Source: Anaeramoeba flamelloides
Lineage: Eukaryota; Metamonada; Anaeramoebidae
DNA: 64,000 bases
Direction of reading: 5' to 3'
NCBI GenBank assembly: GCA_027625915.1
Contig: JANTQA010000032.1
Coordinates: 14,896,001-14,960,000 of the forward strand
Shown: positions 32,101-43,013 of the stretch, piece after piece
How the letters are laid out: each line of letters begins with the position of its first letter
How positions within the stretch are numbered: the first letter of the stretch is position 1
Made by a program: the position numbers and the translations under genes
Notes under the pieces: model-generated
Told to the model about the DNA's origin: nothing
The model's database searches: none
Seen by the model: only the letters and a program-made list of their open reading frames with translations

Positions 32101-35100
32101 AAATGCCAGCAGAATTCACAGGAGGATCCAAAAACCCAATAAAAAGATTATCAATAATAAATAAAATTTTCACAATCTGTGATTATTAATTGGTATTCAG
32201 CTGTTGTTAGGTGTTTTTTTTTATATTTTCAAATAATGGACTAAAATTAAAGATTTTACTAAATTCTTTTAAATAAAAAAAAAAAAAAACTGTTACAGTC
32301 AGTTTCACTTTTAAGGCACAAACTTTTAACGAAATTTAAGGCACAATAAAAATCTCAAATTAAAGCACAAAATTCAGATTCGAGGAAAAATAAATTGTAA
32401 AAAAAAAAAATTCCAAATTATGTGCCTTAATTTGAGATTTTTTTTGTGTCTTAAATTCCGTTGAAAATTTGTGTCTTAAAAGTGAAACTGACTGTATTGG
32501 ATTTTCGAGAATTTAAAAGCAAAGAGGAAAATCTTTAATTTTATCCTATTCTTTTGAATTTAGGAAAAATGTTGTTAGGATTCTGGAGTTTTCTGTTGAA
32601 TTCTAAAATGGAGATATTTTTTAGAATAAAACAAAAAATCCCCTTTAGTTTTTTGATTTTTGGAAATTAGAAAAAACTATTGTTGGCTTTTTCATAATTT
32701 AAAAGAATAGAGTGAAATCAATGATTCTCTTCTTTTATTTTGGATTCTGGAAAAGCTAGACACTTTTCGGCACTCTGCTACACTACCTAACTAAAAATGT
32801 TACACTATTTACTTGAATTTAAACATATAAATTGTATTATTAATAAAAAAAAATCTAAAAAATAACTGATCAAATAAACTGAAATTCACTTGATTTTTTT
32901 TCCTTTCCATGATTTTACACAAATTATGGTATAAATTTTATTGTTAATACTGATTTTTATATTATTTTGAAATTTTCAAAACTATTCTGTTTTAAAAAAA
33001 TTTCTTAATCAATTTAAAAGATAAGAAATTTCAAAAAAAAAAAATAAGAAAAGTAATAAAACTTATACAGCTTTTTTTATTAGTAGATGATTTTATTGAA
33101 ACTGAGATCAAAATTTTTTTTAAAAAAATAGCAAAAACTTTTTCAGAATTACAACTTTTTGATAGTTTTCTAATTTAATAAAGTGGGGTTAAATCTTTAA
33201 ATGTGGGTTGGAGTGGAAAGAAAAGGGACTTTTTTTAAAAAAAAAAATTCATATTTTATTGTAATAGAAAACTTCCAAAAAGTTTTAATTCCTACAATCT
33301 CATCAAAAAAAAAGTTCTTACTTTTCTTCATTTTCATCTTTAATTTTTGAATTGTTCATTACTATCTAAAATTATTCTCACTCAAAAAAAAAAAAAAAAA
33401 AAAACTAGGGAAAAGGCTATGATGGTAAAAAATCTGATATTTGGGCATGTGGGGTTATTCTTTATGCATTACTCTGTGGGCACTTACCATTTAATAATAA
33501 AAATTATCACAAATTACTAGCTTCCGTTAAAAAAGGGCGTTACATGTTCCCAAGGGGATTGTTAGAAGAAAATGCAAAAGACTTGATCAAGAAAATGTTA
33601 ACTGTTAGACCAGAAAAAAGAATTACTATTAAGAAAATTAAAACACACCCATGGTTTACTTCTAATCACCCGACCCCATATATACCACCTTCACCCACAA
33701 TTGATTATGGAAAAGATTTGGAAAAGCCTATATTAGAAAAGAACATTAAATTAAGTATTTTTCAAGAATTAGAGAAATTAGGATGGACGAATCCAAATTC
33801 AATTGCAAGGGGGTTAAAAAGTAACAAACCTAATATTATTAAGGTATTTTATAAATGTTTTGAGAAATATTATTATCAAAATCAAAATTTTAATAAGAAT
33901 AACAACAGCGGCAACAAGAGTGATCATTTAAAACAAGAAAAAGAAAATGAAAAAAAATCATCAAAACAAAAAAGACGCTCTTTGCCGATCAAAAAACGAA
34001 AAAATTCTTTAAATAGAAAAATTATCAAAACAATACAATCACCTAATCAAAATACTCTTAGCTTGTCGCCAGATAATATTTCTGGTACATCACCTATTGA
34101 AAAAAAAATAATTCTACAGTTACAAGAATTGGTAGAAAAAACAGAAAAAAATAAAGATTTAGAAAGATCTCAATATTCTGAAATCATTTTCAAAGTGAAT
34201 TCTTTTAATTCAAATAATAGTATTACCAAGAAAAAGAATGAAAAGAATAAAAAGAATGAAAAGAATACTGATGAAAAAGAAGAAAAGAATAATACACAAA
34301 ATGTGACTAGACGGAGAAAAAAAAGATCTGTAAGTTGTCTTTCAAAGTCAATAGAGAAAAATATCTGGGAAAATAAATTAGGGTCAAATAATAAAGAACA
34401 CAAATTTAATGAGAAAGATAATAATCAAAAGAAATTGGAACCTATTGTTAGTAATCAAAATAATAGAATAAAGACATTGAAAAGGGAGGACTTTAAAAGA
34501 AATAAACCAAGGGGTAAATCCTTGGGTAACACCAAGTCTGTGTCACCAAAAAAATTATCAAAAAGAAACATAAAATCAATTTTTAATCTTGGATTTATAG
34601 GTAGAAAAAAAAAAAATAAGAAAAAAAAAGAAAAAGAAAAAAATAGTAATAAAAAGGGAAATAATATTGAAATCGAAAACAAAAATAAAAATGAAAATAA
34701 AAATGAAAATAAAAATGAAAATCAAAATAAGAATAAGAATAAGAATGGAAAGGGGAAGGGGAACAAGAATGAAAATGAAAATGGAATTGAAATCAATAAA
34801 AACAAGAAAATTGATTATATGAATTCGAAATCAATTAAAATTGAAATTCCAAATCAAAAACAGCAAAATTGTTTGAGAAATAAAATTGATTCTGAGAAAA
34901 ATGGCAACAATGATAAAAAAGAAGCCATGAATGAGAATAAAGAAAATGGTGATGATGACAGTGATGATTGTGATGATTTAAATTTAGACGACATTGAAAT
35001 ATATCTAAATTTGGGTAATAATTTAAAATCGATAGAAAATGAAAAAGTTGGAACACCAAGATTTCATAGAAAAAAAAGATTTAAAAACAACAGTAGCAGG

Positions 35101-35784
35101 AGTAATAGCAGTAGCAGCAACAGTAACAACAGCAATAATAGTGACGAAGATCTTTCATCAAAAATATTTCAAGAAGAAATAGATTTTTGTAGCAAACGAT
35201 GGATAGATAATTTTGTAAGTAAAAAAGAACAAAAAAAATTAAATAATAAATTAAAAAAAAAATTAAAAACAGCCAAAAAAGATTTAATGAAAATTTTACA
35301 ACAAAATCAAAATTTACCCATATTTATTTGTAATAATAGTATTATCGCAGTAAGTTCGAGCGAACATTTGCCTGTAATATCCGAACTACAAACGGCACTA
35401 TCTATTTTAAATTATAGTTGGTCTTATCCAAATTACATCACTTTGAAAGGGCAAAATGGAAAATTTATGATTAAAATTAAAATTATAAAAAGTAATTTAA
35501 CTTCTATAGTGGATGTTATTTCTGAAAAAATGTTCGATCAAAATAATCTTAAAATTAGTCAAAAAACAAAAAAAAAAGGTAATAATAAAAATAAAAATAA
35601 AAAATCGAATAACAATAATCAAAATCGTAAAATTATCAAAAATAAAATTCGTGAACAATTGTTTGACTTGCAAAATACACAAAACAGATATTGGAAATAT
35701 GTAATAGAATTCATTTGGAAAACAGGATCTTCAAAAAAATTTATCGAAGAAACAGAAAATATCATCCACTTTTTATCAGAATAA
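26101..35784 (+). CDS. AMPK-related kinase, BRSK/SAD/Gin4 type
   Basis: Five exons: 26101-26134, 26252-26284, 26433-26642, 31191-31453, 33409-35784, giving 971 residues. All introns are GT-AG and phases agree; the first two exons are only 34 and 33 nt. The kinase domain (about 8-263) starts SIGPYIFGKTLGSGSYSKV and has VAIKIVSK, HRDLKPENLLLD, DFGMAK and the T-loop LLDTACGSPHYISPDVLKGK, with the Thr that LKB1 phosphorylates in this family. A UBA-like segment follows (about 294-335, ELEKLGWTNPNSIARGL), then a long Lys/Asn/Glu-rich linker and a C-terminal KA1-like region (about 815-971). BRSK/SAD kinases control polarity and fungal Gin4/Hsl1 the bud neck; which applies here is unknown. The exon 3 acceptor (TTCCAAAG) lacks a pyrimidine tract but is the only join that restores the glycine loop. 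Confidence 0.92.
28193..28680. mobile_element. MITE family M2, copy 2
   Basis: A 488-bp element with inverted ends GTAGGGAAAAAAATACCGGA and GTAGTGAAAAAAATACCGGA (right end in reverse), TA at the left flank, and TCTATAG just outside the right end. Internal sequence is closely similar to 6486-6969 in the opposite orientation. Confidence 0.82.
29422..29682. mobile_element. Foldback element with ~110-bp arms
   Basis: Two inverted arms of about 110 bp, both with GATTCTTACGATCCTTTATC or its complement and GAATTCTTCAT near the outer part. They are separated by about 40 bp. Transcribed as part of the intron, it would fold into a long hairpin. Confidence 0.78.
30012..30260 (+). repeat. Interspersed repeat family K, copy 1
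   Basis: Shares with 60190-60430 the order GGCAGATTTTTCATCGGAAA, GAATAATGATG, TTAGAGATAATAA, ACAAACGAAAAAAG, AATAATAATAATAA and CTAATTTTGAAA. Confidence 0.65.
30655..30960 (+). repeat. Interspersed repeat family J, copy 1
   Basis: Diverged direct copy of 39985-40290: ATTTAATCAAGAACATC, CAAAATCAC, TTTGATAATTGATCA, TTTTCTTTTTGATC, CAGTATTAACAAG and TTTGTA occur in the same order. Confidence 0.5.
31519..32044. repeat. Hairpin array C, part 1
   Basis: Alpha hairpins at about 31522-31602 and 31884-31960, beta-derived segments at about 31621-31655 and 31790-31870, and a gamma hairpin at about 31716-31786, joined by TTAGG/CCTAGG edges. The end degenerates into CTCAAGAAAACC-type half repeats. Confidence 0.75.
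32296..32494. mobile_element. MITE family M1, copy 3
   Basis: The best preserved M1: 199 bp, ends CAGTCAGTTTCACTTTTAAG at the left and its complement at the right, TA on both sides. Arms carry repeated TTAAGGCACAA blocks. It is placed between the two parts of hairpin array C. Confidence 0.85.
32497..32790. repeat. Hairpin array C, part 2
   Basis: Degenerate gamma hairpins (about 32504-32570 and 32688-32758) with an intervening beta-like segment, closing in AAGCTAGACACTTTTCGGCA and CTACACTACCTAAC, an inverted form of the usual leader. Confidence 0.6.
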
Positions 35785-38252
35785 AATATCTTTTTCTTTT
35801 TCTTTCTTGTTTTTTTTTTTTTTTTTTTTTTTTTTGATTTCCTTTTCCTTTCAACTTTTCTCTTTTTTAAAATCTCATTCTCTTTCCTTTATTTATTTTA
35901 TTAATGTAAATTATTATTTTGAGATAAATACAGATAAAGTTTTTTTTTTTTTATCTCTATTGTGTGTTTTTTTCATATCATTTATTTATTTGATTATATC
36001 TGGTAGAAATAGGAGTTAATTAAAATAAAACAAATTATGTTTATTATTTTTTTATGAGGAGATGATTGTTGAGGAATATTAGGAGTGTGAAATGAATCAG
36101 TATTCGATAATACAAATTTCAATGATTTGTGTAAGTTTTAGTTTTATTGTTTGATATTTAAGAATTAAAATATTTTAAATTTTTAAATTTTATTATTTGT
36201 TATTTTGTTAAAACTCACAAATTACTCATTCATCATAAAGAGTAGTATTTATATAGGAAAATTTTATTCAATTTTTTTTATTAATTTATCAATATTTACT
36301 AATAACAGCATGAAATGAAAAAAAAACTGATTGATAAACTCACTACAAGGAAAAAATAAATTCTGAAAATTAAATTTAGCCAAAACTTGATATTGGATTT
36401 TAATTACACACCTTTTATAAATTATTTTTTCAAAGGTATGATAATTTTTTGTCATGAATATATGATAGTTATTATAATAATTAAGATTCGAATACCACCT
36501 TTTTTCAAAAGTACTGATTTTTGAAAAAAAAAATATTTTTGGGGTATTTTTTTTATTTGAAATTAATTTCAACCAATGAACTTTAGATTGAACGATAAGT
36601 AAGAAAAAAGAATAAAATTTAAAACATTTTGCAGAAAAAATAAAAAGGGAAAATATATTAAAAACTCAATGATAAAAAAAAAATAAAATGATATAAAATA
36701 ATCAAAAAACAGAAAAAAAAATTAGTTTGTGAATTTAATTAAACAATTATTTTTTGAAAGAAATATATTTCTTTATTTTTAGATTGAAAAAATATTATTC
36801 TTTTTAGATTATTAAAAAAATAGATTAAAATAATATCTACACTAAGTCAAATAAAAATTTAAAAAATTTTACAATTAAAAATTAAAAAGATAGTACTACA
36901 ATCTAACATTTTGGTTTGATTCCCATTAATATCTAATAAAGTTGTAAACCTTTTTCAAAATTGTTATGTAGAATAATGTTTATTGTATGAGTGTATTTCA
37001 AAAATGCAATAATTAAGAGAATTTTTTTTGAAAAAAATTTCCGAGTTGCACAGTGTTAACTTGACTAAAATGAAAAAAAAATTGAAAAATTAAAGTTTTA
37101 CAAAAAAATCATACATTAATTAACCTTTCGTTATTATAAATAAAGTTTATTTACTAGAGAACCAAAATTGTAGGACTTCTAATTCTTGAGGATATTGTAT
37201 TTATTGTTTTTCATAGTTACATACATTTTTAAAAGTCTCTAGTCGAGTAGAAAGGTGTTTTTTGTGTTAAAAATTCAAAATTGATGTAACGATGAATTTT
37301 AGTTTAATTTAACTTGGGGATATTTACTTTGATGGAAAATAACAAATATTTTTGAAAATTTTGAACTCTCTGAATAAAAATGAAATATTAATTGATTGGT
37401 CTATATTATGTAAGAGTATTTAGCTTCCTATGTAGTATCAAATAAAAAATAAATATAAGGTATTTTTAAAATAAAAAGATAGGTAAATAAATTTTGAATT
37501 TGGTGATAAATTAAACTTTTCAAGTTATATTAATCCCTGAAAATAATAACAGCTGCTAGTAAATATTAAATGATTTTTAATGGGAAATTAACTTCTTTGA
37601 GGCTATAAATCATTTTCAGGTAAATTAACTATTTTTCAAAAAATTAACTCACTTTATAATGTCACTGGAAGTTTTTTTGGGGTTTCACCCTATATTCTTA
37701 TCAAAAAAACATTTCTAAATTTTTGGATCAGAAATTATTTTTTCTAATTTTGTAAATTTTAGTTTTACTTTTTCAAATTTTTGTTTTTCTTTTTCTTTAA
37801 TTTTTCTTTTTCTTTTTTTTTTTTTTTCCTTTTTCTTTTTCTTTTCCCATTTTTTTTAGTTTACCTTTTTCTAATTTTTGTTTTTCTTTTTTTTTCTTTT
37901 TTTTTTTTGCTTACTTTTTTTTATATTTCTTTAATTTTTTTTTTTCTTTCTAAAAAGATCATGTGGAAAAAAAAAAGAGATCTTAGTAAAAGACCAATGA
38001 TCAATAAGAAAAATTGAAAATATGTAGTATATTTGAAAATTAATTTAATTATTCACAAAAAAACTTCTTGTTCGCCTTTTTTCGGTAAAGTTTCAGGAAA
38101 AAAATAATCATTTCTAAAATTATTACTCATTTTTTTTTGTTTTTGAATTGTTTTTTATTTTTTTTTAAATATCAGGTTTTTATATATTTAGAATGATTTA
38201 AAAGTGAATTTTAAATCTTATTTAATTATTAGTTGTTCTTGAATACTAAATG

Positions 38253-38280
38253 GTATATATATATATATATATATATATAT
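38253..38280. repeat. (AT)n microsatellite
   Basis: An uninterrupted TA dinucleotide run of about 14 units. Confidence 0.9.
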
Positions 38281-38359
38281 AATCTATTATTGCGGGTGAG
38301 TAACAATTTATGAAATGGGGTTTATATTTTGATATATCAATGTAAATTCTTGTAAGTTA

Positions 38360-38900
38360 AAGAAGGCCAATTTTAATTGAAGAAATATAATATATTCTAT
38401 GATTTTAATACCGTATTCTTATCAAAATAAATATTCAATTTACAGATCAAAATCATTTTTTCCCATTTTTTATTATTTTTATTTTGTTTTCTCAAAATAA
38501 TTTTTTCTTTTTTTTTTTGCTTATCAACTTTTTTTTAAAAAATTAATTTGAAAAAAAAAAAAACGTTTCAAACTGAAAATTAACATTAAGAAAAGTGATA
38601 ATTTGTGATTTCTGTTAAAAAAAAAATATTTTCATTGAATAATAAGTTGTCTATAATTTTAAATTCCAAAGATATTGAGAAATTTTGCACGAGACCCACC
38701 AATGAAATAACCGAAAATTTTTTCCATATTTTATTTTTTTATAAAATTAAAAATTTTGTCAGGGAATTTATTTTATGAATATCAAATTTCAGAGAAGTTT
38801 ATTATTTCTCTTCTTTCTAGACAATCATCTGTTTTTTCATTCTTAAAAAAAAATTAAATATTAATTTTTCATTTTTAGTGGGGCACTTTTGAGTGAAATT
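38360..38900 (+). repeat. Interspersed repeat family H, copy 3
   Basis: Same ordered landmarks as 16640-17225. The region 37620-37960 may be a further partial copy, because it shares ATATTCTTATCAAAA and a T-rich block. Confidence 0.6.
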
Positions 38901-39116
38901 GAGTTTATTTAATAAACATAGATATTATAATGAAGAAGATGTGGGGGGGGGGGGTAAAAAGTGAATAATGTAAAAGAAGTAGATAAAAGGAAGTAAATGG
39001 GATGGGTAGATGATATTTAGTTATTCCAAACTTGATTAGTATTTTTTTTTTCTTTTTTTCTTCAAGAATACCAATAAAACTGAAATATTGATGAAATAAA
39101 TAATAATAATTCTTTT

Positions 39117-39330
39117 GTGTCCTAGGTATTCGATATTTTAAATGAATCGAGTCAAAAATATTTGATTTTACTCTATTTTTATGATTTCTCAAAAATGAAA
39201 AGGCGGGTTTTTTTTCACTTTTTGAAATAAAGTGAAAATAAAATAAATTTTCGAGTTTATTCCTTAAATTAAAAAAAAACCTGGAACACTTAACATATAA
39301 AACAGAAAACTCAAGAAAAGCGAACCGCCG
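39117..39330. repeat. Hairpin array D, part 1
   Basis: Opens GTGTCCTAGG, then a gamma hairpin, an alpha hairpin (about 39206-39284) and a beta half ending GAAAACTCAAGAAAAGCGAA. Confidence 0.7.
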
Positions 39331-39405
39331 TTGTCGAGAATTCTCTGAATTTAGTTAAAAAAGGAATTTTTTTTTTGTAAAAATCAGAATCAACATAACA
39401 AAAAT

Positions 39406-39590
39406 GTGCATAGAGTGCTGTCAAGTGCCTAGCTTTTTTTTGATTTTAAAAAATAAAAGAAAATTTCAAAAATTTTCTTTTTATTTCTAAAATTAAAAAA
39501 AAGTTAAACTCAGTTTTACAGAATTCAAAATAATAAAAGAAAAATTGATTTAATTTTCAGTTTATTTCAAATATTAATAAAAAATTAAAT
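39406..39590. repeat. Hairpin array D, part 2
   Basis: Leader GTGCATAGAGTGCTGTCAAG and TGCCTAGC, an alpha hairpin (about 39428-39505), then degenerate gamma and alpha halves. Confidence 0.65.
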
Positions 39591-39984
39591 AGAAAAATCA
39601 AAAACAATATTTTTTTTCAACTTATAACAATAAAGAATTCTTGAATAGTCAAAATAATAGATTAGCTATTTTGAAATATATTTATTAAATTAAAATACTT
39701 TTGGAAAATAATAAAATGTTACCCTAAACTGGAGAGAGAAAAAAATGTATTTTCTGCTATTGAAGAAGTATAAATTACACTCTCAGGGTTATTTTACTTG
39801 AATTGCCTCAAAGGTAATAAAAGTATAAAATCATAGTTATCAGGAGTGTACTAGGCAAAGGTACACCCAATTTTTTTTTTTCAAAAAAACAAAAGCAAAA
39901 AATTGAAATGAAAAAGAACAAAAAAATGAAATTTAAAAAGTGTTTATTCGAAGCAATTGGTTCAAAATCAAAAAAAAAATAAAA

Positions 39985-40290
39985 TCTAATACTATCTTTA
40001 ATTAAGGGCATCACAAAATCACCTACATGAAACTTTTGCTTAAATTTAATAATTTGATAATTCATCAGGGATTTTCATACTGGGATTTTTATTTAAAATG
40101 TTGTAATTTCTTTTTTGTTCTTGATCTGATTTGCTTTAAATCTTTTGGTCATTTTTATCCTTTGCTTTTTCATTTTTATTTTCAATTTACTCATACTTTT
40201 ATTTTTCATTTCCATGGTATTAGCAAGTAACTAATTGACTTTTTTCCATTTGTAGCTCTTATTTGGTATATGAAGAAGATTTTGTCAGGG
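39985..40290 (+). repeat. Interspersed repeat family J, copy 2
   Basis: Diverged direct copy of 30655-30960. Confidence 0.5.
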
Positions 40291-41971
40291 TAAAAATGGA
40301 AATAAATCAAAATTTTGAAAATTTTTTACTATAAAATTTGAAAAAAATCTTAATAGAACCTGGAACTTTGGTTTTTTCAACTTTAATTGTAACATATCTT
40401 TTCAATATAATTTTTAATTAAAATAAATCATATTAACCAATAACTTTTCTTATAAGTGAAGTTTTACAGAATGTGAATAATTAGCAAATATTTAATTTTT
40501 TTTTTGAAAAAGTTTTTTCATGGAATTAATGTCGATATTTTGAAGGATTTCATATAGTTTATAAATCGAAAAAACAAATAAAAGATAAGAAAAAGCATAT
40601 TCTTTTTACACAAAAATAATTTCACTGTTCAAATTTGCCATTAAAATATTATAATAAGTTGAGATTGTATATATCATATAAAATTTTGTTTTATGAAATA
40701 AAAATTTAATTTCTATTCGACCATAAGAAAAAAATTGTCAATTTCTCTTGCAGCATAATTGAAATTTTTTTTGGAAACTCAAAACATAAAATGAATTTTC
40801 ATAAGTAATATAATCAATGAAGTTATCCAAACTTTAAAGTTCTTTTAGATCATTCTTTTTAAATTGTGTAAACCTGAGATTTATACAATTTTATAAATTA
40901 GAGATCGATATTAATTGTGAGTTTTTTTAACAATTTATTTTTCTATTTAGAATACCAAACTATATATATATTGATTTATTTTAAATTTAGATTTTATGTT
41001 TGTTGTAATTTTAAAATCTATTTGATATTTTTATTATTTATTTTCAAAAAAACAAAAATTACAATATTTTGGCTTTTCTTTAATTTAATTCACAAATTTT
41101 TCAATCATTTTTTCTATTGACCAATAAACTATTTTTCAGTCAACTGGACCCAGCGTTAATTGGAAAATTACATGTGTTTAGAATGAATTTAGCTATAAAC
41201 TAAATTTCAAAATTTTACACACAGCTAAAACGTTCCAAACAATCAGAATAATATTTTTTCATTGAAATTAGAGATAATTTTTATTTTTGAAAAATATGAA
41301 AATCATTTTTTCATCTTTTTAGTTTTTTGTTTTCATTTCTTTTTTTGAATTGTCGAACTTGTTTCGTTGTATCAAAAATTTTTTGTCCAATTGATATTAT
41401 GTTAAAGTTGAGTTGTTTAAAATAGAAGAACCCAAATAAAATTAGTCAATAGTATCTAACCATTTGAATGATCAATAATTCCTAATAGAATTTAAACAAA
41501 TTTAAAAAAGCAATTTTTATGTTTTGCTCTCTCCAAAATTTTTAACACACCCATGAATTATTTGTATTGATAATTATTTATTTATTGTTTTGTGAGTATT
41601 GTAATTTCTAAAAAAGTGTTGGCATTTCAATTAGTGAATTACTCTGATTTTGTCAATCTTCTTGAATCGATTAAATAAGTTTTTTTTTTCACAAATTGAA
41701 TTTTGGTGTGTGTAAAATTTTGAATTGGGGTTTACTATTATTTTTAAATTTAAAAATTAAAATTTTTTGTTCACATCCCAAAATATTTTTCAAGTTTATA
41801 AGTTTTAGGGAAAACCCAAGAATCTTTTGAACAGCTTTTAAAAATGATATTTTTCGAAAATAAAATAAACTTCCTGAGTTAAGTCTAAGACAATATTTTT
41901 ATGCTGCTAATTTGGTTGTAACAGTTATTATTAATGTTGATTTTGAAACTTGAAATAAATATATTCATTTA

Positions 41972-42148
41972 CTGGTATTTGAATATTAAATGGGATTTTT
42001 TTTCACTTCATTTTTAATTTCTCTTTTTTAAGAGAACATAGATCAAGAACCTCAAATTGCAACCTAATTTCTTTGAGAACTATATTTATAAAAAAAAAAT
42101 AGGGAAAATGAAGTGAAAATTCTTTTCTATTGATAATTCAAATACCAG
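41972..42148. mobile_element. MITE family G, copy 1
   Basis: A 177-bp element with inverted ends CTGGTATTTGAATATTAAAT and CTGGTATTTGAATTATCAAT (right end in reverse), flanked by TA on both sides. Internally TTTCACTTCATTTT and AAAATGAAGTGAAAA form a second inverted pair. Non-coding. Confidence 0.78.
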
Positions 42149-42411
42149 TATAAATTGGATAAAAAAAATAAATTTAATTCTAGTAAATTATTATGGTTGA
42201 TAAGTTTATGTGTGATGGTGTGGTTTGTAAAATATTTGATGGTTGTTATAATTGATGAAATTTTGTGTTGAATATTAGTAAATTGAAATTTATTTGATTT
42301 ATTTTTGTTTCATTAAAAAAAATAAATTATGTTACAAAGCCAAGAATATCTGGGTATTATTTAAGAGAAAATATATTTTAAATACTTGAAATGTTGACTA
42401 AAAATGTACAA

Positions 42412-42481
42412 TCGGGATTAGTATAGTGGTAGAACGTCTGGTTTTCACCCAGTTGGCCCGGGTTCAATTCCCGGATTCCGA
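42412..42481 (+). tRNA. tRNA-Glu (anticodon TTC)
   Basis: Cloverleaf of 70 nt. The acceptor stem TCGGGAT pairs with ATTCCGA (one G-T). The D-arm is GTATAGTGGTAGAAC, with a loop one base shorter than usual. The anticodon loop TTTTCAC reads TTC. The T-arm is CCGGG-TTCAATT-CCCGG. No CCA is encoded and there is no intron. The A-box and B-box are intact. The top pair of the anticodon stem is a T-T mismatch. Confidence 0.93.
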
Positions 42482-43013
42482 ATTTTTTTTACCCTTTTTT
42501 AAATATTGAAGACTTGAAGAAACTGTTTTGATACTTTATTCTTTTTTTACGGTCACTTTTTATGAAATAATGAATCATTTTCAAAATGAAAATAATTCAG
42601 AAAAGACAATTTTCAAAAATTAAATGCCAATATTGGAAAAATCAATGTACGATAAATTTTTCCTTCATTTTTACTTTATTGTTCATTCCTAAATCGTGTC
42701 CTTAAAGAAGTAGGTTGTAATTTGTGGTTCTTGATCTATCAAAAAAATCTGAAAATGAAGTGAAACTTTTCAACAGAAACAAAAATCGAATACCATCGAG
42801 TTGTGTTCAATTTAGCTTATTTGAACCTTTTACCATTTAATCTGAATTTCAGATCATTCATTGCAAATCCCACAAACACATTTGATTGAAATGTAAAATT
42901 AATAAGAATTGGGAAACTATTTCTTTCAAAACATTGATAGCAAAGGTGATTAACCAACACAAAAGGAAAACACTTTTACATTTTTCAATTTTTTTAATCT
43001 TCTCTTAAAACAA
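42482..43013. other. Intergenic, tRNA-Glu to BCS1-type gene
   Basis: Contains a partial inverted copy of MITE G (about 42680-42825; shared AATGAAGTGAAA, GGTTCTTGATCTAT and the GAATACCAT end). The last 190 bp should hold the promoter of the ATPase gene, but no element is recognisable. Confidence 0.45.
42483..42490 (+). terminator. Pol III terminator of tRNA-Glu
   Basis: Eight T in a row begin two bases after the discriminator end of the tRNA. Confidence 0.8.

Larger units (their letters stand above)
31454..33408 (+). other. Intron 4 of the BRSK-type kinase gene
   Basis: 1,955 bp between SPDVLK and GKGYDG. It contains hairpin array C in two parts (31519-32044, 32497-32790) with MITE M1 copy 3 (32296-32494) between them. 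Confidence 0.85.
35785..42411. other. Intergenic, BRSK-type kinase to tRNA-Glu
   Basis: The longest gap between genes (6.6 kb), without a supported gene. It holds T-rich tracts (35810-35835, 37790-37960), an (AT)n tract (38253-38280), repeat H copy 3 (38360-38900), a 12-G run (38943-38954), hairpin array D (39117-39330, 39406-39590), repeat J copy 2 (39985-40290), a fragment of repeat F (about 41125-41200) and MITE G copy 1 (41972-42148). Nothing is recognised from 36000 to 37600. Confidence 0.5.

Noticed and set aside
33544-35784. Separate Lys/Asn-rich gene starting at 33544
   Set aside because: It is the inner part of the last exon of the BRSK-type kinase; the frame is open back to the acceptor at 33408 and encodes kinase subdomains upstream of the Met.
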